The notes under the pieces are model-generated. The model saw nothing but the letters and a program-made list of their open reading frames with translations, searched no databases and was not told the DNA's origin. Shown here piece after piece: positions 55,673 through 64,000 of a DNA stretch of 64,000 bases. A program made the position numbers and the translations under genes. Source of the DNA: Ceratopteris richardii (Eukaryota; Streptophyta; Polypodiopsida; Polypodiales; Pteridaceae); the NCBI GenBank assembly GCA_020310875.1, contig CM035407.1, forward strand, positions 68,400,158 through 68,464,157. Reading direction: 5' to 3'. Numbering within the stretch: the first letter of the stretch is position 1; each line of letters opens with the position of its first letter.

Positions 55673-56849
55673 TAAGATAGTAATGCATAAAGGGGCCTAG
55701 CAATTATGGCATACATGTGGATAAACCTATGGTAGTATCCATAATGTCCCATAAATGCTTGCACTTCTTTAGTTGTCTTTGGTCTCAGCAAATCCAAAAT
55801 CACTTTGATTTTGTCTTCATCCGTGGAAATTCCATTTTTAGAGACAATGTGCCCTAGTATCTTTCCTTGTCAAACCATGAAGACACACTTCTCGGGATTA
55901 AGACAAACTCTATATTGTCGACATTTGGCAAAGATCTTTCTTAGTTCTGGGATATGTTATGATCGTATAGTTGAATAGGTGCATAAATCCTCCACATATA
56001 CCTCCATGTTGTTTCTTAAGAACTCCTTGAACATGTGACACATCAACCGTTGAAAAGTGGCTGGGGCATTAGTTAGACCAAAAGGCATAACCCTAAATGC
56101 GTACACTCCCCATTGAGTTGCAAAAGCTATCTTATGTTGGTCCTCAGGAGCAATTGCTACCTGATTATATCCTAAAAAACCGTCCAGAAAACTATAGACT
56201 TCCTTTCCTACAACCCTTTCCGAAAGATGATCAGTGATAGGTAATGGGTAACTATCTCGTATGGTGGCAACATTTACTTTCTTCAAGTTAATACATACCC
56301 TTAACTTGCCTTTCTTTTTAGGCACGACCACCAAAGGTGATACCCATTCGGTGTGTTCAAATAAATGAAGCCTGCGTCCAACAACTTATCTATCTCCTCC
56401 TTAATTTTTGCTGAGTAAACATCATTATATGTGTATGGTCTTTGTTTGGAAGGTTTGTCTTCTGATGTCATAGGGATTTTATGGGCACAAATAGAGGGAT
56501 CTACTCCTTTTAAATCCTTATATGTCCATGCAAAGATGTCCCTATATTCTCTTATGAGTAGTATTAGCTCTTGTTCTTCCTTCATTGAGACATCATGTCC
56601 TATAAAAGTACATCGCTCTTCTCCTTCCTCTCCTTCCTCCAAAGCTACTACTATTTTCTTGGTCTATTCTTTGTTGTCATATGCTATTCCTGGTTGTGCT
56701 TCCCGTTTCGGCATTTGGATAGAAATCTTCCTCTCTTCTACCTCATATTTCTTGAAGTGGGCAAGCACTTCAAATTGATCTTGAGGCTTGTTTTCTCCTT
56801 CTTTTTTTTCTAGTTTGAGTTCTTCTCCTTGTGTCGTTCCTTGATTCAA
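55673..56849 (-). pseudogene. Gyp-2 reverse transcriptase
   Basis: 56849-56664 leader (QDQFEVLAHFKKYEVEERK), stop, 56642-56301 start of RT (IFAWTYKDLKGVDPSICAHK) broken by a 4-bp deletion, 56334-55957 (VVVPKKKGKLRVCINLKKVN, FRVMPFGLTNAPATFQRLM, VYVEDLC), stop, then RT connection (LGHIVSKNGISTDED) to about 55673. The catalytic box reads YVED. Confidence 0.8.
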
Positions 56850-57449
56850 CTCATTAATTATGACACTTACTCTTTGATTTTTGCTTTCTGCCTCAACTGG
56901 TTATTTAGTAGGTGAAGAATCATGAGGGTCTGAACGTGCATGGACTTATTCAACTATTTTTTAAGATAGTTAAAAGATAGTATTTTAGATATTTTTTGTA
57001 AAAATAGTAGATCACATATAAGAAAGTGACATCTTTGTAAAAATAGTAGATCGCTTAGAAAGTGATGATTATGTAAATAAAGTAGATTTTCATAAATGCA
57101 TGCTTTTGGAAGCATCATCCTCATGTATCTTATATTGAGGACATAATGAGAAATACCTATAAATACATATATTCTTATAGACTCATCCATCAGAGTATGT
57201 GGGGGAAGATTGTACCCAATTTTGTGTCCACTCTCTTGTCTCTCTCTATTCTATTTATGGTTTTGTGAGATTTCATTTTTGTACTATCTCTACATACCTG
57301 CATCTGCAAGATCCGGTCAACAAGGCCTCTGCAACAACCATTCTAGCCTCTTTCTTCTTTGCCTCCTTTTGCAGCTAGTCTCAAAAAACTCTATGTAATG
57401 ATAATTTCCTTCATAATATTTGCAAATCTATTTGTGATTTTATGTTTTC
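56850..57449 (-). other. Junction DNA: Gyp-2 upstream end and G4 zinc-knuckle scrap
   Basis: 57300-57444 is the diverged G-family gag/zinc-knuckle region of G4 immediately before the G3 insertion. 56940-57290 has no recognisable coding. TGTGGGGGAAGATTGTACCC near 57199-57218 looks like a polypurine tract plus LTR-like start in plus orientation, but no partner is seen. Confidence 0.4.
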
Positions 57450-57681
57450 TGTTGGAGTTAGACGTCTGCGGAAGCACGCGAACAGCACAAGGAAGAAGAA
57501 GAAGCTTGGAGCACAACACACAAGACTGAATGTATATTACTACAGAATGTACAAAGATAAGTAGCCCATTAGGGCAATAGGCGTATATACAAGCCGGGGG
57601 AAAAAAACCTCCTAAAGAGGGAAAAAAGTGCCTCGGTGGTCCTAGAGTGTTCACACACATCACTACCTAAATATATCAACA
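57450..57681 (-). repeat. G3 3' LTR
   Basis: TGTTGGAGTTAGACG ... ATATATCAACA on the plus strand; polypurine AGGGGGGATT (minus strand) at 57682-57691. Confidence 0.95.
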
Positions 57682-57755
57682 AATCCCCCCTAGGAGTGAT
57701 GCGGTGAACAAGGAGCTGGCACTCATGTATAAGGAAGTGCCAAGCTATGTGGAAA

Positions 57756-59252
57756 TCACTCCACAAAAGGAAGTAAGCCCAAAGCTTTGCAGAAAGCTTC
57801 AAACTTCTCCCTAGGTAGAGCCTTCGTGAAAAGGTCTGCAATGTTCTCTTGCGTGGGCACATATGTCAAGCTGATCTCCCCAGCAGAGAACCTCTCCCTG
57901 ACATAGTGATAATGCACCTCAATGTGCTTAGTGCGAGCATGGAACACAGGGTTCCTCGCAACTGCCAATGCGCTTTGGCTGTTAGTGAAGATGGTGGTGG
58001 CAGAAGACTGGCCAACACCCAAATCAGCCATAAGGCGTCTGATCCACACACACTCAACAGTCGCTGTGAAGGCTTCCCTATACTCAGCCTCACAACTAGA
58101 AGTGGCCACAATAGGCTGCTTCTTGCTCAACCAAGATATACATGAGCTACCAAGCATGAAGCAAAAACCACTGGTGGACACACGAGTGTCATAGCAACCA
58201 GCCCAATCTGAGTCAAAAAAAGCATGCAAATCTAGCGGTAGTGATCCCCCCTTGGGATAAAACAACCCAAGTAGCCGAGTACCACTCAAGTAGCGAAAGA
58301 TGCGCTTAACCGCCTTCCAATGCGTGACTCCTGGGCAATGCATAAACCTGCTCATCTGTGAGATAGCAAAGTGAATATCTAGTCGAGTAATGCATAAGTA
58401 AATCAAGCATCCAATAGCCTCCTGATAGAGAACAGCATCAAATGCATCTCCAGCATCATGAAGACTCAATCGTAAACCTGTCTCCATAGGAGTGGCAATA
58501 GGCTTACAGTCTTCAAGGCCAAAACGCTGCAATAATGTGTCAATATATTTCGTTTGACACAAAGCCATTCCACCATCAACTTGCATAAACTGAATGCCCA
58601 AATAGTGATGCAAATGCCCCAAATCACACATCTCAAATGAGGCATGCAAATCAGCCTTAAAATCAGCAATATGCTTCTCAATAGGACCAGTGAGCAGCAT
58701 GCCGTCTACATAGACAACAATGATCAGAAGCACATCATTAGCATGCTTAACATATAAGGTGCTTTCAGTTGGACTGTTCTCAAAACCATGTGCAATCAGA
58801 TAGGCATGTATATTCTCATACCAAGCACGTGGTGCTTGCTTTAAACCATATAACGCCTTCTTTAACCTGCACACCTGGTTTTCATGCCCTTTCTGCACAA
58901 AGCCACGGGGCTGAAAAACATACACTTCTTCATGCAAGTCACCATTCAGAAATGCTGTTTTAATTTCCAACTGATGTACATTCCAACCATGATGGGCTGA
59001 AAGTGCACAAATGCTCCAAACAGTAGTCATACGGCATGTAGGTGCAAAGGTCTCATCAAAATCAATGCCTCTTTCCTGCACATAACCCTTTGCAACAAGC
59101 CTAGCCTTATACCTGTCAACTGTACCATCAGGTTTACGCTTCAGCTTGTATACCCACTTAGTGCCAATGGCCTTCTTGCCAGGAGGCAAGTCACATAAAG
59201 ACCATGTACCATTCTTCATTATAGCATCATATTCAGATTGCATAGCGGCCAT
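57756..59252 (-). CDS. G3 reverse transcriptase and RNase H, catalytic box mutated
   Basis: 498 open codons, collinear with 36981-38477. KWVYKLKRKPDGTVDRYKAR, QLEIKTAFLNGDLHEE (the catalytic D of QLDIK is E here), LKKALYGLKQAPRAWY, YVDGMLLTG (second catalytic Asp lost), RNase H FFDSDWAGC and FHARTKHIEVHYHYVRE. Two active-site changes are absent from the inverted copy, so they arose after the duplication. Confidence 0.9.
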   Translation of the reverse strand: MAAMQSEYDAIMKNGTWSLCDLPPGKKAIGTKWVYKLKRKPDGTVDRYKARLVAKGYVQERGIDFDETFAPTCRMTTVWSICALSAHHGWNVHQLEIKTAFLNGDLHEEVYVFQPRGFVQKGHENQVCRLKKALYGLKQAPRAWYENIHAYLIAHGFENSPTESTLYVKHANDVLLIIVVYVDGMLLTGPIEKHIADFKADLHASFEMCDLGHLHHYLGIQFMQVDGGMALCQTKYIDTLLQRFGLEDCKPIATPMETGLRLSLHDAGDAFDAVLYQEAIGCLIYLCITRLDIHFAISQMSRFMHCPGVTHWKAVKRIFRYLSGTRLLGLFYPKGGSLPLDLHAFFDSDWAGCYDTRVSTSGFCFMLGSSCISWLSKKQPIVATSSCEAEYREAFTATVECVWIRRLMADLGVGQSSATTIFTNSQSALAVARNPVFHARTKHIEVHYHYVRERFSAGEISLTYVPTQENIADLFTKALPREKFEAFCKALGLLPFVE

Positions 59253-59267
59253 CCAATTTTCTGAATT

Positions 59268-60620
59268 CTATGCTTCATCAAAAGAAACAGGCTCATTCTC
59301 ATCACAAAGACTAGATGCAGCCATAGCATAGCAATCTGATGCAAAGGAGGCACTATGAGAGCCTGAACGAGTACGATATGACAAAGGTGCATCTAATTTG
59401 CTGTCACGCAAAGCTTGCACCAGCCATTTTGGCATAGTTTTTGCCTGCTCAATATCAGCTCTCTCATCAGCAAGTGCATCATGTAAATCTGCATCAGAAA
59501 TGGAATGATCTGCATCATCATATGAAACCTGCAAAGGTTGAGAAGTTGCCTCATTAGGACCAGCACTAGCTTGTCCACCTGTAAAAAGAGGCATCAAAGT
59601 ATCATACATGTCTTTGGAGCTAACAGATGTCTCCTTAGTACATGAAAGCAATGGCTGAATAGCATCTTCCACAAAGACAACATCACGGCTAACCAGAATG
59701 CGTTTAGTCTGTGGATGATACAGACGATAGCCTTTACTTTCAGAACTGTACCCAACAAAAATACATTTTACTGCCTTATCATCCAATTTTCTGCGATGTT
59801 GTTCAGGCACTAATGCATATGCCAAACAACCAAAAACACGCAGATGAGCAACAGATGGCTTGCGGTCATGCCAAGCCTCATATGGAGTGATAGACTGCAA
59901 TGCTTTAGTGGGACACCTGTTCAGTACATATGCTGCACACATGACAGCCTCAAGCCAGAAACTATGTGGTAAAGCCTGACTTTTGACCATGCACCTCGCC
60001 ATCTCCATGAGTGACCTGTTCTTTCGTTCAGCAACTCCATTTTTTTGAGGTGTATACGGCACTGTACACTGGTGTTTTATCCCACGTTCAGCCAGAAATG
60101 CATTAAAATCTGAAGACATATATTCCCCCCCCTCGATCAGAACGGAGGGTGCCCATTTTACATGCTGACAAATTTTCAACCAAAACCAAAAACTGTTTGA
60201 AGCACATGAACACTTCGGACTTTGCTTTGAGTAGATATACCCATGCATGCCTGGAAAAATCATCAATGAAAGTCACGAAGTAAAGGTAATTTCCAAAAGA
60301 GGGTGTCTGCATAGGACCACAGACATCACTATGTACAAGCTGCAATTTCTGAGTAGCCCGAACTGAACCATCTTTTGGAAAGAAAGAACGCTGCATTTTG
60401 CCCAAAATACAGCCTTCACAAACATGTTTTCCAGGTTCCTCAAGTTTGGGCAAAGAGGACACCATTTCAGATTTCTGTAGGCATAGCAAACTAGCAAAAT
60501 TCAGATGACCAAAGCGTGCATGCCAAAGCTTTGCATCTGACATAGCCTGAGAATCTTGAACTGCACATGCCGAATCATTCACAGATCTTTCATAGTCTAT
60601 GAGCTTATACAGCCCACGAC
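59268..60620 (-). pseudogene. G3 integrase
   Basis: WHARFGHLNFASLLCLQKSE and CEGCILGKMQRSFFP, HSDVCGPMQTPSFGNYLYFV, then a frameshift at the eight-C run after TLRSDRGGG. Then SSDFNAFLAERGIKHQC, PYTPQKNGVAERKNR and RLYHPQTKRILVSRDVVF, ending SFDEA-stop (TAG near 59266). Confidence 0.9.
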
Positions 60621-62030
60621 ATAAAATGCCAGAAGCAATAATCACATCGCCATTTGAGAGATCATGAACTGTACACCTGTCATCAACAAATTTCACAACC
60701 AAGCCAATCTTGGCTAATGTAGAGACTGATAACAGATTCTTTTTGATCCCTGGCACAAATAAAGCATCTGACAAAGTGAAAGAACTACCATCAGCAGTAG
60801 TCAAAATGATCTTACCAACTCTCATAACAGGATAAGAGGAGTTGTTGGCGCATGTAACAGTATTCCCTGTAGGGGCAGGCTCGAGTGAAGAGAAGAAACT
60901 ACGCTGCGAGGTAATATGTTTGGTTGCCCCACTATCAAAGTACCAGACATCTGAGTCTACTGCAGACATGCACTGATCATGAGAAGATGGGTCAAAACTG
61001 CAGACAGTAGTAAATGCCCATTCTTCTTCCTGCACAAGATTTGCAGACTCTGTTTTTGGTGTAGAGGCCTCTGCAACAGCCATTCTAGCCTCTTTCTTCT
61101 TTGCCTCTTTAGCAGCCAGTTTTGGACAGTTCTTTATGATATGATCATTGCCTTTACAATACTTACAAAACAATTTCTGATTTTCTGATTTTTTCTCATC
61201 TTTGTCTTGGTTCTTTGAATGTGCAGCATTTGCAGATTTCTGCTTACTAGTAGAAGAGCTCCATTTTCCTTTGCCCTTCTAACTAGCCAGGAAAGCTTGA
61301 TATGCAACTCGCATAATGGACCTGTTCTGCCTGGACTCATCTTCCTGCAACAGAACAGAGACTAACTCCTCAAATGATAAGGCATTCGGATTGCCTTTCA
61401 TCATCAACCAAAGAGTAGAAGCAAAACTCTGATATGAGTCAGGAAGACCATTCAGAACGGTCTACACAAGTGAGCTATCTAGTATAACCTCATCAGCAGA
61501 AATCAACTGTTCCTTCAAATCTTTGATCTTCGTTAGGAATTGTCCATAGAATCACCTTCATTCATGTGCTCACTCTCCAACTGTTTTCGGAGATAAGCAA
61601 CACGAGCCTCATTCCTAGCTTGGTACAATGTGGTAAGTGTATCCCAAGCATCCCTAGCTGTTCTGCAAGAGCGTATGTGAGGAATAATGGCACGTTTGGC
61701 AGACAAAGCTATCAATGCATGTGCTTGGGCATCTCTGCCATCCCAACAAATTATCTCTGCAGTAGGTGCAACAGAAATAGCAGCACGAACAGGAACCTTC
61801 ACAATATCATCTTCGACACCATCTTCATCAGCTCCAGCACCTCCAGCACCTGTATTTGTAGTACCTGTAGTCGCAGGTGTAACAAGACGTCTTTCAACAC
61901 CCTGCACAATGCTCCACAGTCCTTTTGCAACCAATACATGTCACATCATATAAGCCCATAATGGGTAGTTGGTATCATCCAAATTATCCTCAACAGCCAA
62001 CATACGGAATACATCACTGCTTTCAGCCAT
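60621..62030 (-). pseudogene. G3 gag, zinc knuckle and protease
   Basis: Starts at the ATG complementing 62028-62030 (MAESSDVFRMLAVEDNLDDT), with a TGA soon after (YMM-stop). 61934-61533 carries VAKGLWSIVQGVERRLV and RAIIPHIRSCRTARDAWDTL, then a frameshift. 61173 onward: zinc knuckle CKYCKGNDHIIKNC, lysine-rich AAKEAKKKEARM, and protease WYFDSGATKHITS with intact Asp, LFVPGIKKNLLSVSTLAKIG. Confidence 0.9.
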
Positions 62031-62281
62031 GGCCGGTGACTAAAATACCTTGATGCAGAAAATTGGCTGTATCTCAAAAAGTTAAACGAAACTTCCCAGA
62101 CGAGTTCTGCTAGACCTGTAGCAGACTTCGAGACGCCTAAACTGGCGAACAGAAACTGGTATATACCTTTGGCACAAAAGAACGAAATAGCCTGCACTAG
62201 CACTGTGATAGTGCGTTCGGAGGCCGAAACAAGCTCAGATCGCGATTTCGGCACCACACAGCGAAGCTGTTTTGATCTCGT

Positions 62282-62401
62282 GCGAATCTAAGACTGCAAA
62301 CGGAGGAGTTTCGACGGTGCCCTAGATGAAGCGAATCTAAGACTGCAAACGGAGGAGTGTCGACGGTGCCCTAGATGAAGCGACGACCTGCTCTGATACC
62401 A
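62282..62401 (-). repeat. 49-bp tandem duplication in the G3 leader, with primer-binding site
   Basis: 62282-62330 and 62331-62379 are identical except one base (GAGTTT / GAGTGT). The reverse-complement primer-binding site GCTCTGATACCA follows at 62390-62401. Leaders of this position normally hold packaging signals. Confidence 0.9.
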
Positions 62402-62403
62402 AT

Positions 62404-62635
62404 TGTTGGAGTTAGACGTCTGCGGAAGCACGCGAACAACACAAGGAAGAAGAAGAAGCTTGGAGCACAACACACAAGACTGAATGTATATTACTAGAGA
62501 ATGTACAAAGATAAGTAGCCCATTAGGGCAATATGCGTATATACAAGCCGAGGGAAAAAAACCTCCTAAAGAGGGAAAAAAGTGCCCCGGCGGTCCTAGA
62601 GTGTTCACACACATCACTACCTAAATATATCAACA
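62404..62635 (-). repeat. G3 5' LTR
   Basis: TGTTGGAGTTAGACG ... ATATATCAACA followed by TSD TTTTC. Confidence 0.95.
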
Positions 62636-62640
62636 TTTTC

Positions 62641-64000
62641 TTCTTATCTTTGTCTTCTTTCTTCACGTGTGCAGCATTAGCAAATTTTGCTTACTAGTAG
62701 ATGACCTCTTTTTACCTTTTCCCTTCTGACTAGCTAAGAAAGCTTGATAAACAACACACATATTAGACTTGTTTTGCCTGTATTGATCTTGATGCAACAA
62801 AAAAAGTCCAACTCCTAAAATGTTAAGGCATTTGGATTTCCTTTCATGATCAATCAAAGAGTAGAAGTAAAACTTTGATATGAATATGGAAGAACATTAA
62901 GAACATTTTCCATAAGTGAAAAAATTGATAAAAATTCATTAAAAAAATCAATTGGTCCTTCAAATCTTTGATCTTTGTCAAAAAACTCTGCATGGAATCT
63001 AGTTCATTCATGTGCTACTCTCCAATTTGTTTTTAGAGATAAGCAACAGGAGCGTCATTTCTTGCCTGGTATAAGTTTGTACGTGTATCCCGAGCATCCT
63101 TTTCTATCTTCCAAGAGTGAATGTGAGGGATAATGACAGGTTTGATAGACAAAGCTATCAATGCATGTGTTTGAGCATTTTTGCCATCCCAATAGATTTA
63201 TTCTGTTGTAGCTATATTAGTAATTGCAACACGAACATGAATCTAAAGATCATCGTCTTCAATGCCATTTTCATAACCTCAAAAACTATATTCACAGATG
63301 CAGTAGGAAGTTTTTCAATACCCTACACAATATTCCATACCCGTTTTGCTAGCAATACATGACCCATCATATATTCCCATAATGGGACATTCGTACCATC
63401 CAACTTGTCCTCAATAGTCAAACATACAGAATGCATCATTGCTTTAAGCCATGGCCACTCATTAAATACCCTAATGTAGAAAAATGAGTGTCTCTCAAAA
63501 TCTTCAGTAGATCTACTCTATTGACCTGTGCTAAATTTGTAGCAAACTTCGAGAGCTTGTATTGGCGAACCAAAACATGTATATATGTTTGGCACAAAAA
63601 GATGAAATTGCCTACATAGGTGCTACAATAGTGCATTCGGAGGCCGAAACGAGATCAAAAATAGAAATTTTGATACCACAAAACAAAGCCATTTTGAACT
63701 CCTAATTGCCTTGAGTATGCTCACCAATTTTTTATGTGATTCTAAGAGTGTGACTAGAGGGGTGTGGATGATGCCTAGATGAAGAGGTGACCTACTCTAA
63801 TACCAATTGTTGGAGCTTGAGGTTTGCGAAAGTACATGAAAAGCACAAGGAAGAAGATGAAACTTAGAGCACAACACTACATTGAATGAATTACCAAGTG
63901 AATGTACAAGAACTAGTAACCTGTTAGGGTTATAGGCATATATACAAGTCAGAGAAAATAAACCTCCTAAATATGGGAAAAAGTACCGTGACGGTCTTAA
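62641..64000 (-). mobile_element. G4: old G-family element, interrupted by G3, running off the window
   Basis: Highly diverged relative of G3 in the same orientation. 5' LTR from 63808 to beyond 64000 (TGTTGGAGCTTGAGG), a degenerate primer-binding site 63794-63805 (ACTCTAATACCA), a gag remnant starting near 63453 with matches to G3 gag (PLWEYMMGHVL, LAKRVWNIV), and the basic region at 62641-62720. After the G3 insertion it continues at 57444 and lower. Every frame is broken. Confidence 0.8.

Larger units (their letters stand above)
52012..57200 (-). mobile_element. Gyp-2: Ty3/gypsy (Tat-like) element, both ends eroded
   Basis: Minus-strand order: RT (56642-55673), RNase H, integrase zinc and core, retropepsin-like domain, unknown ORF, then (beyond element A) 25682-24941. 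The RT wording is close to Gyp-1. No LTR, primer-binding site or gag is identified. The upstream end merges into G4-derived DNA near 56940-57300. Confidence 0.8.
47679..60252. repeat. Right arm of the large inverted duplication
   Basis: 12.57 kb, in original orientation with respect to elements A, Gyp-2 and G3: each of those is continuous and bounded by TSDs here. That makes this arm the source and 35981-45699 the copy. Confidence 0.9.
57450..62635 (-). mobile_element. G3: complete Ty1/copia element of the G family
   Basis: 5,186 bp, LTRs 57450-57681 and 62404-62635 (232 bp each, about 6 differences), TSD TTTTC (57445-57449; 62636-62640), primer-binding site 62390-62401, all domains from gag to RNase H in order. 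Inactivated by a gag stop and frameshift, the eight-C run at 60125-60132, a stop near 59266 and YVDD to YVDG. Confidence 0.95.

Noticed and set aside
57199..57218. LTR start TTGTACCC after a purine run
   Set aside because: No partner LTR, primer-binding site or TSD found; left as a note only.

Overview
The window looks like repeat-packed intergenic DNA from a large-genome seed plant. The evidence is Ty1/copia and Ty3/gypsy polyproteins of plant type, primer-binding sites matching plant initiator tRNA-Met (TGGTATCAGAGC), AT-rich DNA, nested LTR elements, and no intact host gene. A gymnosperm is possible but not shown. Nearly every coding stretch is retrotransposon gag-pol in some state of decay.

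Layout. 1-7009: 3' part of a Tat-like gypsy element (Gyp-1) with a very long extra reading frame after integrase. 7140-8970: fragments. 9421-13692: copia element E (minus), reverse transcriptase core deleted. 13721-14360: 3.5 copies of a ~185-bp tandem repeat. 14439-14885: decayed histone H3 gene with CENH3-like features. 15175-21022: copia element F (minus), paired LTRs around an ORF-free interior. 21023-22257: unassigned DNA. 22258-24940: truncated copia element C.

24941-57200 is one nested structure. The oldest layer is a minus-strand gypsy (Gyp-2) that carries a retropepsin-like domain downstream of integrase. Copia element A (25688-52006, TSD GCTTT) sits inside it. Element B (27544-34245, TSD AAAGG) sits in A's gag. 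Element G2 (LTRs 35719-35948 and 48643-48872, TSD ATATT) sits in A's integrase. Next to Gyp-2, G-family element G3 (57450-62635, TSD TTTTC) is inserted in an older relative, G4, which runs off the window.

The dominant oddity is a large inverted duplication. The DNA from G2 through A's 3' half, Gyp-2, G4 and most of G3 (right arm 47679-60252) is repeated in reverse orientation inside G2 (left arm 35981-45699), with a 2-kb spacer. Both breakpoints show short shared sequence (GGCA near 35981, ATGCC at 47679). Shared frameshift and nonsense lesions show that the G copy in the left arm (G1) derives from G3. Private lesions show that the arms then decayed independently. A transcript starting at the G2 5' LTR would fold into a multi-kilobase hairpin covering two copia families and one gypsy family, so this is a candidate TE-silencing hairpin locus. 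That function is inference; the structure is read directly from the sequence.

All percent identities are estimates by eye.
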